From positions 1 through 64,000 of the forward strand of contig JAQWFH010000002.1 in NCBI GenBank assembly GCA_028704515.1: a DNA stretch of 64,000 nucleotides. The letters run 5' to 3'. This DNA is from Eubacteriales bacterium (GTDB lineage Bacteria; Bacillota; Clostridia; Peptostreptococcales; Anaerovoracaceae). The notes under the pieces are model-generated. The model did not search any database and was not told the origin of the DNA. It worked only from the letters and a program-made list of their open reading frames with translations. Position 1 is the first letter of the stretch. The number at the start of each line of letters is the position of its first letter. Positions 40,733 through 50,268 of the stretch are shown here, piece by piece. The position numbers and the translations under genes were made by a program.

Positions 40733-42451
40733 ATGGCATTTGACGGAATTGTGATGAAAGCTCTAGCCTCCGAACTGAAAACATCACTTATAGGAGGTAA
40801 AATAGAAAAGATATATCAGCTTGACGGCGAGCAATTAATATTGAACATACATTCAAAGGGAGAGCGAAAAAAGTTGTATATTTCGTGTGCTTCTTCATGT
40901 GCTTCGCTCTATCTTACAGATAATAGCTTTGAGAACCCCGCTCTTCCTCCTACATTTTGCATGCTTTTGAGGAAGCATCTCAGCGGCGCACGTATAGACG
41001 ATATAAGGCAATCGAGGAGTGAAAGGATAATAGAAATTGATATTCGCACGCTCGATGAAATAGGACTCGCTTCAAACAAGCGCCTAATCGTTGAGATCAT
41101 GGGCAAGCATAGCAATATTATCTTGGCAGATTCACATTCCGGTAAAATAATAGACAGTATAAAAAGAGTTTCTATAGACGTCAATCGCATCAGGCAGCTG
41201 TTGCCCGGTAAAATCTATGAATATCCGCCTTCTCAAAACAAAAAGGATTTTAGCGAAATATCGTACGAGGATTGCCTTGCCATCGTTTCTTCGGGAAGGG
41301 GCAATCTTTCAAAGGCCTTTCTTTCGGCAATAATGGGTATATCGCCGGGAATCGCTACGAATTTGGCAGAGCTATGTGAAAGCAAGAGTGATGATGAGGC
41401 TGCAGTGCCTACGTTTAATGCGATATGCGATATGCGTAAAAGCATTGAAGCGGCACAATATAATCCATCTGTCTATATTAATCAAGAAAACATTCCATTT
41501 GATTTTCATATATTCCCTCTCAACGCATATGAAGGGCATTTTAGTAAACAAAGCTTTTCCGATGTCAGCGGCATGACGCAATATTACTTTGCAAACAAAG
41601 CCGAAGCGGATAGGACGAAGCAAAAGGGGTCGGATCTTCAAAGGGCGGTAAAAGCATCTGTCCAAAAGCTATATCTAAAAAAACAACGCCTTTGTGAGGA
41701 TATACTCATCGCTCAGAATTCGGATGAGCTTCGCCTTTTCGGTGAGCTCCTTACGGCAAACATCCATAACATAACGCCCGGTGCGCCTGAAGCTGTAGTC
41801 ATAAATTATTACGATAATCAAGAAGTAAGGATACCTCTGGATATTCGTCATACGCCTGCAAAAAATGCACAGATGTACTATAAAAAATATGGGAAAGCTC
41901 ACACTGCCGTAAGAGAAAAAACAATTCGCCTCGAGGAGGCGGAGCACGAGATAGAATATTTGGAATCCGTAGCAGGCTTTATTGAGGCGGCGGATACTGC
42001 CGCGGCTCTGGAAGAGATAAGAGCGGAGCTCGTAGAATCGGGCTATCTAAAGAAGCGAAAGGGTGTATCTTTTTCTAAAAAAATAAAATCCGCACCGCAT
42101 GAGTACAAATCACCGGGCGGATTAAGAATTCTCGCAGGACGAAACAACATTGAGAACGACCTACTTACATTTAAGTCGGCAAGTAGCCGCGACATATGGT
42201 TTCATACAAAGGATATTCCGGGATCGCATGTAATATTATTTACTGAGAATATGCCTTTGGAGGATATCGCGGAAGAGGATATTTTCTTTGCCGCTTCTAT
42301 TGCTATACTGCACAGCAAGGGTAAAAGTTCCGAAAATGTCCCCGTCGATTATGTTCCCATCAAGTTTGTCAAAAAACCAAACGGTGCAAAGCCCGGGATG
42401 GTCATATTCACAAACAATCGTACGGTATGGACAAATCCTGCCCGGCTTTAG
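40733..42451 (+). CDS. rqcH: RqcH (NFACT family, Rqc2 homologue)
   Basis: Protein of 572 residues with the complete NFACT layout: NFACT-N (MAFDGIVMKALASELKTSLI, and FCMLLRKHLSGARI), a helical coiled-coil middle (330-430), and NFACT-R (SRDIWFHTKDIPGSHVIL near 486-503). In bacteria it binds stalled 50S subunits and directs alanine tailing of unfinished chains. The NFACT-N active motif, normally Asp-Arg, reads SER (Glu-Arg) here near residue 98. Its stop codon overlaps that of the convergent pgeF gene. AGGAG precedes ATG 40733. Confidence 0.93.
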   Translation: MAFDGIVMKALASELKTSLIGGKIEKIYQLDGEQLILNIHSKGERKKLYISCASSCASLYLTDNSFENPALPPTFCMLLRKHLSGARIDDIRQSRSERIIEIDIRTLDEIGLASNKRLIVEIMGKHSNIILADSHSGKIIDSIKRVSIDVNRIRQLLPGKIYEYPPSQNKKDFSEISYEDCLAIVSSGRGNLSKAFLSAIMGISPGIATNLAELCESKSDDEAAVPTFNAICDMRKSIEAAQYNPSVYINQENIPFDFHIFPLNAYEGHFSKQSFSDVSGMTQYYFANKAEADRTKQKGSDLQRAVKASVQKLYLKKQRLCEDILIAQNSDELRLFGELLTANIHNITPGAPEAVVINYYDNQEVRIPLDIRHTPAKNAQMYYKKYGKAHTAVREKTIRLEEAEHEIEYLESVAGFIEAADTAAALEEIRAELVESGYLKKRKGVSFSKKIKSAPHEYKSPGGLRILAGRNNIENDLLTFKSASSRDIWFHTKDIPGSHVILFTENMPLEDIAEEDIFFAASIAILHSKGKSSENVPVDYVPIKFVKKPNGAKPGMVIFTNNRTVWTNPARL

Positions 42452-43227
42452 GTCAGCATGATTACTGCAGCTAATGAGCCCCTTTGTAGCCCCATACGCC
42501 TGTGTGACCAGAACATATCGGTCTCACAGGCCGTACAGTTTTTTATAATTTCAATTTTATTAACTCCTGCTCTCTCCAGCAGGAGTTTGTTTATTAGCTT
42601 CAAATCCACATGATATTTATCACCTGTGCGAGTTATAGAGCATTCGGCATCATCTCCGAGCAGCTCTCTCATCGCGCTCGGAACCTCTCCTTGCGTTTCA
42701 AAGCAACAAGCGCTTATGCAAGGTCCAATGACTGAATATATGTTTTCGGGCTTACAACCGTATTCGAGGCTCATTTGAGCTACGGTTTTGCCGACTATAT
42801 CTATTGCTGTTCCTCTCCATCCGGAGTGCACGGCACCGATTGCTTTCCTTATCGGGTCGTACAAAAGGATAGGCGTACAATCCGCCGTAAATACAGTCAA
42901 TGCAACATTTTTGCTATTCGTTATAAAAGCGTCACCATTTGTTTCTATCTGTTTAAAAAGACCGATTCCCCGATCTTCCTCCGTCACCTTGATAATCGTA
43001 TCTTCGTGTATCTGGTCGGTCATCACCATATCTTCCGGTGTAAAACCGACCACATCACCCAGACGCCTGCAGTTTTCTATTACATTCTCAATTAAATCTT
43101 CTCTTCTCGGATCCGGATTCATGCTTTTGTAAATGCCTTCGCTTACTCCACCTTGCCTTGTCGAAAAACCAAGTGCAACACCCTCCGGGAAGGTTTTGCT
43201 TCCTATAACAATTTGCGTGTCACCCAT
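42448..43227 (-). CDS. pgeF: PgeF/YfiH-type purine nucleoside phosphorylase (multicopper-like fold)
   Basis: Protein of 259 residues of the YfiH/DUF152 family. Metal-binding residues of the family are present: TADCTPILLYD near 114, AVHSGWRGTAIDIVG near 132, and GPCISACCFE near 165. Members act on purine nucleosides and on mis-built peptidoglycan precursors. No signal peptide, so cytosolic. It overlaps the end of rqcH by four bases on the opposite strand. Confidence 0.9.
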   Translation of the reverse strand: MGDTQIVIGSKTFPEGVALGFSTRQGGVSEGIYKSMNPDPRREDLIENVIENCRRLGDVVGFTPEDMVMTDQIHEDTIIKVTEEDRGIGLFKQIETNGDAFITNSKNVALTVFTADCTPILLYDPIRKAIGAVHSGWRGTAIDIVGKTVAQMSLEYGCKPENIYSVIGPCISACCFETQGEVPSAMRELLGDDAECSITRTGDKYHVDLKLINKLLLERAGVNKIEIIKNCTACETDMFWSHRRMGLQRGSLAAVIMLT

Positions 43228-43245
43228 TTTTGTCCCCTCTTTGCA

Positions 43246-43274
43246 ATAGTACCGTATCAGTGATACGGTACTAT
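43246..43274 (-). terminator. Perfect palindrome spanning a stop codon
   Basis: ATAGTACCGTATCA and its exact complement flank one central base (43246-43274). The stop and last four codons of the small gene at 43257-43406 lie inside the stem. Minus strand T content after it is low (TTGC), plus strand has GTTTTT. It may be a terminator in plus, and RNA end or processing signal in minus. Confidence 0.6.
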
Positions 43275-43406
43275 GTTTTTAATCTCATTTCCTATTCTAG
43301 TCATATTTATTGTCTGTTGCAAGACATTTAACTCATAATCCGAGTTTTTTTCTATTTCCTTCGAAAAAATTATGTTATTTTTTTCATCTCTGATCTCAAT
43401 CTTCAT
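43257..43406 (-). CDS. Small protein of unknown function (49 aa)
   Basis: Not recognised. From ATG 43406 (CGGAG near it, AAAGGTG further up) it encodes MKIEIRDEKNNIIFSKEIEK followed by a short helix. A well-formed promoter (43443-43471) lies just upstream, which supports real expression. An in-frame start at 43454 would precede that promoter's start site and is less likely. It could be a leader of pgeF, which begins 30 bases later. Confidence 0.5.
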   Translation of the reverse strand: MKIEIRDEKNNIIFSKEIEKNSDYELNVLQQTINMTRIGNEIKNIVPYH

Positions 43407-43442
43407 ATCTCCGACACACCTTTCTTGTTTTATTACTTTATC

Positions 43443-43471
43443 ATAATAACGCATTAAATGATAAACGTCAA
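43443..43471 (-). promoter_or_regulatory. Promoter upstream of the small gene and pgeF
   Basis: On the minus strand TTGACG (43466-43471), 17 bases, then TATTAT (43443-43448). It lies between the end of the glycogen operon and the 49-aa gene. Confidence 0.65.
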
Positions 43472-43489
43472 TACCTTTTCAGTATTTAT

Positions 43490-45235
43490 TCAAAATATAC
43501 AGGCGGCACAAGATAGGGGCGGCAGATAAAGTAGGCCTTTATCATCTATTTTCGCTCCGTTTGCAGAAATGAAATCAGTCGGCTTATCATTTAATTGTAT
43601 CTCATCGGCATTATTTGTGTTTACTGCTACAAACAATCGCATTTCGTTGCTTTCGCGCTCAAAGGCAAAGATACCCCCTGAAATCTTCACGCATTTAAAC
43701 GATGCATACCCAGACTTTGATGTTTCCCCTATGCCCTTTATCTTTTTTCTGAAAATCAAAAGCTTTTCATAAAATTCTCTGACTTCCTTGTCAGCCTTTT
43801 CAGGTTCGAAACAGCCTCTGTTAAGAGGGTCTTTTCCGCCTGCCATTCCGTTTTCATCGCCGTAATATATACAAGGAATTCCCGGCAAGAACAGTTGAAG
43901 CATTATAGCCTGAAATAGCTTTTGGTTGTTTCCAAGGATGGTCTTTATTCTTGCTGTGTCGTGAGTACCAAGAATATTCATGAGACTGTGAAATATATCC
44001 CGCGGATAATTTTCCCTTAATGCTTCGATTGATTTTAGGAGTTCCTCTGCATTGAGGTTTCCGCTTACGAAACCGATGATGGCATCCTTGAGCGGATAAT
44101 TCATCACGCTGTCAAGCTGCCCTCCCTGCAAGTATCTGCGCCTCTTGCCGTAAGATACCTTATTTGATGCATCCTCCCAAACCTCACCTATCAGAGCAGC
44201 GTTTGCTTTTGTTCCTTTCATCGCCTCGCGAATACCGTCTACAAACTCATCCGGCAATTCGTCTGCCACATCAAGCCTTATCCCGGATGCACCGACCTCT
44301 AACCATTTCCTTATTACGGAATTCTCATCCTTATATATAAAATTGCTATAGCTTGGATTTTTCTCGTCTATTGCCGGAAGTGTGTCGATGCCCCACCAGC
44401 TTTCATAGGCATTGGGATAATCCGAGAATTCGTACCATTCATAATAAGGAGATTCTGGATCGTTATATGCGCCACCATCGCCATATGTCTTGTATTTGTT
44501 GAAATATATGCTGTCGCTACCCGTATGATTGAATACGCCGTCTATGATTATTCGAATACCCTTCTTTGCCGCAGAAAGACAAAGATTGCTAAAATCCTCT
44601 TCTGTCCCGAGAAGCGGGTCTATCCTCATGTAATCTGCCGTATCATACCTGTGATTTGAAAAAGCCTCAAATATGGGGTTCAGATATATTATCGTAACCC
44701 CGAGATCCGAAAGATAATCGAGCTTTTCTTCTATTCCTCGCAAGGTTCCCCCGAAAAAGTCAATGTTCCCCTCGTGTGGCATTTCACCCCAAGCTTTATG
44801 AAGATATCGGCCTCTTGTCATCAGCTTTTCGGCTTTCTCTTCATCAAATTCTTCACCACGCGAGAACCTGTCCGGAAAGATTTGGTACATCAGACCATGA
44901 GACAGCCATTCCGGAACCGGATATTGATCCTTTTCATAGACAGTAAGCTGGTGATTTGGGCTCACTTCGACAAATCCATCCTCGTATATTACTTTGAAGC
45001 CGTAATAAAATAAACCCCCGAAGGGTGCTTGCCATTCAAAGGTAAAACAATTTCCTGTATTTGAAGAGAACGAAACATATATCGGCTCTTCTCCGTCAAG
45101 GGCCATAACTAAATATGCCTCTTTGGCGAAATGCCCTTCCCTTTTTGCCTCAATGTTAAATTCCGCCGCCTGCATACAGGCGACGGCTCCAAAAGGTTTT
45201 TTATATCTTATATCCTTAGAATTGAAAATAATCAT
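43490..45235 (-). CDS. GH13 alpha-amylase / neopullulanase-like enzyme
   Basis: Cytosolic glycoside hydrolase of 581 residues without signal peptide. An N-terminal beta-sandwich (1-105) precedes the catalytic barrel starting at GLMYQIFPDRFSRG. Catalytic residues: nucleophile in GIRLDVADELP near 318, acid/base in LIGEVWEDAS near 348, and transition-state Asp in GTHDTARI near 425. The neopullulanase/cyclomaltodextrinase group degrades alpha-glucans and branched dextrins. As the last gene of the glycogen operon, it probably trims limit dextrins left by GlgP, since no separate debranching enzyme gene is present. Confidence 0.88.
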   Translation of the reverse strand: MIIFNSKDIRYKKPFGAVACMQAAEFNIEAKREGHFAKEAYLVMALDGEEPIYVSFSSNTGNCFTFEWQAPFGGLFYYGFKVIYEDGFVEVSPNHQLTVYEKDQYPVPEWLSHGLMYQIFPDRFSRGEEFDEEKAEKLMTRGRYLHKAWGEMPHEGNIDFFGGTLRGIEEKLDYLSDLGVTIIYLNPIFEAFSNHRYDTADYMRIDPLLGTEEDFSNLCLSAAKKGIRIIIDGVFNHTGSDSIYFNKYKTYGDGGAYNDPESPYYEWYEFSDYPNAYESWWGIDTLPAIDEKNPSYSNFIYKDENSVIRKWLEVGASGIRLDVADELPDEFVDGIREAMKGTKANAALIGEVWEDASNKVSYGKRRRYLQGGQLDSVMNYPLKDAIIGFVSGNLNAEELLKSIEALRENYPRDIFHSLMNILGTHDTARIKTILGNNQKLFQAIMLQLFLPGIPCIYYGDENGMAGGKDPLNRGCFEPEKADKEVREFYEKLLIFRKKIKGIGETSKSGYASFKCVKISGGIFAFERESNEMRLFVAVNTNNADEIQLNDKPTDFISANGAKIDDKGLLYLPPLSCAACIF

Positions 45236-47683
45236 CTACTTCTCCTCAGCTACCGGATTGATATGCCAGATATTCTCGGCATATTCGCTGACTGCCCTGT
45301 CTGCCGAAAAAATTCCCGCTTTTGATATATTCATAAGAGACATTTTGTTCCATTTATTCTTATCTTGATAGGCATTTGCCGCTTTTTCATGTGCATTTCT
45401 GTATGAATCAAAATCCGCAAGAACAAAATATTGATCGGCAAATGTGGTGTTATTGGTGATTGAGTTGGCAATTTCACCGAATTTCACTCCGTTTATACCC
45501 GAATTAAAAAGTGTCATTATCTCAGAAATATCAGGATTTGAAAAATACGTCCACGGATTGTATTGCCCCAAATTTCTCAAGGATTTTGCTTCATCGGCAT
45601 TCATTCCAAAGATAAAGATGTTATCATCTCCTACAGCTCTATGTATTTCAACATTTGCGCCATCCTCTGTTCCTAATGTCACTGCACCGTTAATCATAAG
45701 CTTCATATTCCCTGTTCCCGATGCTTCCTTACCTGCAAGTGATATCTGCTCAGAAATCTCTGCTGCTGGCATGATGATTTCGGAAAGAGATACGGAGTAA
45801 TTCTCAAGGAATACTACCTTTATCCTGCCTCGTACGTCATTATCGCGTTCCAGCATCTCAGAGAGATTGCAGGCAAGCGATATTATACGCTTCGCCATAG
45901 CATATCCGGCCGCGGCCTTCGCGCCGAATATGAACGTCCTCGGCTGAATATCTATACTCGGATTTTTCTTTATTTGATTGTATAGATATATTATATGAAA
46001 GATGTTAAGAAGCTGTCTCTTGTATTCGTGCAACCTTTTTACTTGAACGTCGAATACCGAAGATGGATCGGTTACTATCCCATTTTTCTTATAAATATAG
46101 TTTGCAAGCCTCTCCTTGTTGCTACGCTTTATTCTGTCCAGCGTTTCTAATACGGAAGTATCGTCTGCAAAGGCTGACAGCCTTTCTAGCTCGGCTGCAT
46201 CCCTCTTGAACTTATCTCCTATTAGCTCGGTTATGAAATCCGTAAGAAGCGGATTTGCTTGACAGAGCCATCTTCTGTAGGCTATGCCGTTCGTTACATT
46301 TGTAAATTTCGCAGGCATGATCGCCGAAAATCCTCTAAACAGATCATCTCTTATTATATCGCTGTGGAGAGATGAAACTCCGTTCACAGTGTTCGCTGCG
46401 ACTAAGCACATATTTGCCATTCTTATTGTTCCATTCGATACAATAATCATGCTTTCTCTTAGGGCTTCGTTATCGGGATAATTTCTAAACAGATCAATGT
46501 TAAATCGTCTGCTGATTTCGTTTATTATGGAATACAGCCTAGGAAGAATTTCTTTAAAAAGATCTGTAGGCCACTTTTCGAGCGCCTCAGGCATTACCGT
46601 GTGATTCGTATACGATATCGTATCAACAGTTATTTTCCACGCATCTTCCCAAGTGTATCCGTAACAATCCATGAGCACTCTCATCAGCTCTGGGATTGCC
46701 ATAGCAGGATGCGTATCGTTGATATGAATTGCGTTCTTATCGGCAAATTTATCCAAAGAGTCATATTTTTTTATATGTTTCTTCAGCAAACTCTGTATCG
46801 TGGCGGAAATAAAGAAATATTGCTGCTTTATACGCAGCTCCTTCCCCTCTCTATGCGCATCCTCGGGATAAAGTATCTTGGAAATAATCTCGGCTCTGTG
46901 CTTCTCCTCCATGGCTTGCAGATATTTTCCTTTTGCAAACAGCTCCATATCTATGCTGATTGGTGACTTTGACTGCCACAGCCTCAGCGTATTGACTACA
47001 TTGCCACCATACCCAGAGATGAGCATATCCCTAGGTACTGCAAGTACAGTTGTATAGCCCTTGTGACGCAGTCTCATACGCCCGCTTTCATCCCATACCT
47101 CCTCAAGCTTGCCTCCGAAATGTATCTCCTCGGTTTCTTCTTTCTTTGTGATAAGCCAGTTCTCGCCTCTGTCAAGCCAGTGATCCGGCTGCTCGGTCTG
47201 TTCGCCGCCTGTAATTTTTTGCTTGAATATGCCATACTCGTAGCAAATGGACATGCCGTGAACGAGATATCCTCGGGTTGCCGCCGCGTCCAAATAGCAA
47301 GAGGCAAGTCTACCGAGACCGCCGTTGCCCAGACCTGCATCGGGGTCCATATCATATATATTGTTTAAATCGTGTCCGAAATCCGAAAGAGCCTCTGCAA
47401 GCTCTTTTTGTATACCCATATTGAACACATTGTTCTTAAGTGATGTTCCTGGGAGAAACTCCATCGACAGATAATACACCTGTTTTTCTGTAGTCTGACT
47501 ATCTTCATCGTGATCCTTCAGCCAAATCTCCGACATTATATCTCTGACCACAATGCATGACGCTATATAAAATTGTTCTTGCGAGGCCGTATCTGGCTCT
47601 CTGCCAAAATTACGAAGAAGCTTATTTTCAATTCTTCTTTTGAATTCACTCTTTGAGTATACCGCTGCTATCATTGTCTCCAT
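45236..47683 (-). CDS. glgP: Glycogen/starch phosphorylase
   Basis: GT35 enzyme of 815 residues, full length. The pyridoxal-phosphate lysine is in EASGTGNMKLMINGAVTLGT near 660; NDTHPAMAIPELMRVLMD and VTNGIAYRRWL are family signatures. It releases glucose 1-phosphate from glycogen. The start (ATG 47683) lies inside the glgA gene, an overlap of 38 bases; a second Met three codons later is possible. The stop abuts the amylase start. Confidence 0.96.
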   Translation of the reverse strand: METMIAAVYSKSEFKRRIENKLLRNFGREPDTASQEQFYIASCIVVRDIMSEIWLKDHDEDSQTTEKQVYYLSMEFLPGTSLKNNVFNMGIQKELAEALSDFGHDLNNIYDMDPDAGLGNGGLGRLASCYLDAAATRGYLVHGMSICYEYGIFKQKITGGEQTEQPDHWLDRGENWLITKKEETEEIHFGGKLEEVWDESGRMRLRHKGYTTVLAVPRDMLISGYGGNVVNTLRLWQSKSPISIDMELFAKGKYLQAMEEKHRAEIISKILYPEDAHREGKELRIKQQYFFISATIQSLLKKHIKKYDSLDKFADKNAIHINDTHPAMAIPELMRVLMDCYGYTWEDAWKITVDTISYTNHTVMPEALEKWPTDLFKEILPRLYSIINEISRRFNIDLFRNYPDNEALRESMIIVSNGTIRMANMCLVAANTVNGVSSLHSDIIRDDLFRGFSAIMPAKFTNVTNGIAYRRWLCQANPLLTDFITELIGDKFKRDAAELERLSAFADDTSVLETLDRIKRSNKERLANYIYKKNGIVTDPSSVFDVQVKRLHEYKRQLLNIFHIIYLYNQIKKNPSIDIQPRTFIFGAKAAAGYAMAKRIISLACNLSEMLERDNDVRGRIKVVFLENYSVSLSEIIMPAAEISEQISLAGKEASGTGNMKLMINGAVTLGTEDGANVEIHRAVGDDNIFIFGMNADEAKSLRNLGQYNPWTYFSNPDISEIMTLFNSGINGVKFGEIANSITNNTTFADQYFVLADFDSYRNAHEKAANAYQDKNKWNKMSLMNISKAGIFSADRAVSEYAENIWHINPVAEEK

Positions 47684-49112
47684 TCAATACTCCTCCATAG
47701 ATCTCCATATACTTGTCCGCCCCTCTTTTCCAGGAAAAATCGCTTGAAAAAGCGTTATCCATAAGGCCCTGCCAATCGTAGGGATTCCAATAAAACGCAA
47801 TTGCTCTTTTTATTGCTCCGAGCATATCCTGTGCGTTTATCTTTCCAAATGTTACTCCGTTTCCTTTCTTTTCAGCAGGATTATACGGGATTATACTATC
47901 TTTGAGCCCACCTGTCGCTCTTACAATCGGGATAGTGCCGTATTTTGCCGCAATCATCTGAGAAAGACCACAAGGCTCGCTTAATGACGGCATCAGAAAC
48001 ATATCACTTCCCGCATATATTCTGCTTGCGAGTTTGGCATCAAAAGCCGTGTTTGACCATACTCTTCCCTTATACCTTTGCGTCGCCTCAGCGAAGAATC
48101 GCTCATATTTTTCATCCCCTGAGCCGAGCAAAGCGAATTGTATTTCCTCCTGCATAAGCTCATCGAAGATATTTATTATTAAGTCAATGCCTTTATGTCC
48201 CACCAGGCGAGTAACCATGCCAACTATAGGGATATCCAGGTTTTCATCCAAGCCGAGTTCCCTTTGAAGCGCGGCTTTGTTCTCTTTTTTTCCTTCTCTT
48301 TTTTTTGAAGAATATCTCTTATACAGATTCTTATCAAACCATGGATTGAAGATGCCAGCATCGATTCCATTAAGAACTCCCTCAAGCTTATATTCATTTT
48401 CCTTTATTATGTCCTCAAGCCCTCTTGCAAAATATCCGTATTTTATTTCATCCGCATAAGAGGGGCTCACGGTGGTAAGCTTATCACAGGTAACTATTGC
48501 CCCCTTCATAAGATTTATGCAACCGCGGTATTCCACGATATCCAAATCACTCCCGGTCAGAGAGAATAAATCCTCGGCAATTTCAAGCCCGAACTGCCCC
48601 TGGTACTCTATGTTGTGGATGGTAAACACTGTCCTCAGCTTGGAATGCTGGTTACTTTCTGCGTAAAGCGTCTTTATATATACGGGTATCAACGCCGTCT
48701 GCCATTCGTTGCAATGCAGTATATCGGGCTTGAAGTCAGGCAGAAGCGGTATAGAATCGAGAGCGGCTTTGCAGAAATATGCAAATCTCTCGCCGTCATC
48801 ATAATAGCCATAATACCTGTCCCTGCCAAAATACTCCTCACTGTCTATGAAGTATAGTGTGATACCGCCGTACTCCATCATATATAGGCCGCAATATTTT
48901 GAGCGCCACGATACTTTTGTGTCAAACTCCGCTATTTGCTGCATATCTTCGAAGTATTTTTCCTTTATGCTCTTATACATAGGCATTAAAACCTTTGCAT
49001 TTACACCTCTTTTTTTAAGCTCGGCAGGCAATGCGCCTATGACATCGCCAAGCCCCCCACTTTTTGCAAAAGGTGCAGCCTCTGTGCTTATAAATAAAAC
49101 CTTCATTTTCAT
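47646..49112 (-). CDS. glgA: Glycogen synthase (ADP-glucose type)
   Basis: GT5 enzyme of 488 residues. N-terminal KSGGLGDVIGALP (about 18-30) binds ADP-glucose; the C-terminal domain has SLSEPCGLSQMIAAKYGTIP near 383-402. It elongates alpha-1,4-glucan. It lies four bases after glgD and overlaps glgP. Confidence 0.96.
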   Translation of the reverse strand: MKMKVLFISTEAAPFAKSGGLGDVIGALPAELKKRGVNAKVLMPMYKSIKEKYFEDMQQIAEFDTKVSWRSKYCGLYMMEYGGITLYFIDSEEYFGRDRYYGYYDDGERFAYFCKAALDSIPLLPDFKPDILHCNEWQTALIPVYIKTLYAESNQHSKLRTVFTIHNIEYQGQFGLEIAEDLFSLTGSDLDIVEYRGCINLMKGAIVTCDKLTTVSPSYADEIKYGYFARGLEDIIKENEYKLEGVLNGIDAGIFNPWFDKNLYKRYSSKKREGKKENKAALQRELGLDENLDIPIVGMVTRLVGHKGIDLIINIFDELMQEEIQFALLGSGDEKYERFFAEATQRYKGRVWSNTAFDAKLASRIYAGSDMFLMPSLSEPCGLSQMIAAKYGTIPIVRATGGLKDSIIPYNPAEKKGNGVTFGKINAQDMLGAIKRAIAFYWNPYDWQGLMDNAFSSDFSWKRGADKYMEIYGGVLNGDNDSSGILKE

Positions 49113-49116
49113 TTCC

Positions 49117-50253
49117 TCATACTATTGTCTTTTTTTCAACGACAACAGGATATGTTTCATGACCTGCTATGTGTCTTCCGTCACGAACTATTACATCTTT
49201 GTCTAGTATTATATGTTCAAGGGTGACATTTTGCATTATTTCGGTATTCTGCATGACGATGCTGTTCTTTACAATGCTTCCTCTCCCTATTTTAACACCT
49301 CTGGATATTATACTATTCTCTACGCTTCCCTCTATAACGCAGTTGTCCGCCAAAAGAGAATTTTTCACTGAGCAGCCCGGCGCGTAAAGGGACGGGACAC
49401 TGTTCTTTACCTTAGTGTATATTGGCCTTGAAAAAACGCCATTTTGGACATCTTCATTCAGAAAGTCCATGTTTGCCTTCATATAGCCTGAAACTGTACT
49501 TATATCAAATAGAACTCCCTTGTATTCATAGCCTCGTATATTCAATTGCCCCACCAACCTATGTAATATATCGGCATGCCAACTGTACTTTCCGGCAGAT
49601 ATGCAATCTGCTACCAGACTTTCAAGCAGCGATTTCTTTATCACATATATGTCTGTAGACCAATTTGCTTCCTGCGGTTTTATTTCGTCTTTGTTAAATG
49701 TTACACTGTTTATCCTGTTTTCATCTCCCATGGAAAATATAGAGGCATTATAAGGGATTGTCTCTTCTCCGGGACCCGTGGTCCTATACACGGCTGTAAT
49801 GTCTGCATTTGTATTGATATGATTTTTGAGTAATTCATTGTAATCTATACCGCAGCAAACCGTGCTCGAACCCATCATAATCACATATTCAGCCATGGAA
49901 CGTCTTATGCTGCTCATGTGGCAATAGAGCGCATCGAGAGAGCCTTTGTAAATACTCTTGGATAGCGGATTGAATTCTACGTTGGACATTGGGGAAAGTA
50001 TTCTCAGCCCTCCCCGCTTTCTCGTCATATCCCAGTCTTTTCCTGCACCGACATGATCGACAAGAGAGTGATAATTATTTTTTGTTATTACGGAAACATC
50101 ATATATCCCTGCATTTACAAAGCTTGATAAAACAAAATCTATGATGCGATACTTACCTCCCAAAGGCAAAGATGCAAGCGTTCTGATTCTTGTCAGCTCC
50201 CTGAGGTTGACATCGTCGGAATATGAAAAGTTTATACCCAGTACGTTACGCAT
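49117..50253 (-). CDS. glgD: GlgD, regulatory homologue of ADP-glucose pyrophosphorylase
   Basis: Protein of 378 residues related to GlgC but without the pyrophosphorylase loop GGxGxRL at the N-terminus (here INFSYSDDVNLRELTRI), so it is not expected to be catalytic alone. C-terminal left-handed beta-helix repeats are present. In Firmicutes GlgD forms a hetero-tetramer with GlgC and raises its activity. Confidence 0.94.
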   Translation of the reverse strand: MRNVLGINFSYSDDVNLRELTRIRTLASLPLGGKYRIIDFVLSSFVNAGIYDVSVITKNNYHSLVDHVGAGKDWDMTRKRGGLRILSPMSNVEFNPLSKSIYKGSLDALYCHMSSIRRSMAEYVIMMGSSTVCCGIDYNELLKNHINTNADITAVYRTTGPGEETIPYNASIFSMGDENRINSVTFNKDEIKPQEANWSTDIYVIKKSLLESLVADCISAGKYSWHADILHRLVGQLNIRGYEYKGVLFDISTVSGYMKANMDFLNEDVQNGVFSRPIYTKVKNSVPSLYAPGCSVKNSLLADNCVIEGSVENSIISRGVKIGRGSIVKNSIVMQNTEIMQNVTLEHIILDKDVIVRDGRHIAGHETYPVVVEKKTIV

Positions 50254-50268
50254 ATCTTCTCCTCCTAT

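Noticed and set aside
49117-50253. GlgD as a second catalytic GlgC
   Set aside because: The nucleotide loop is missing, so it is the regulatory partner.
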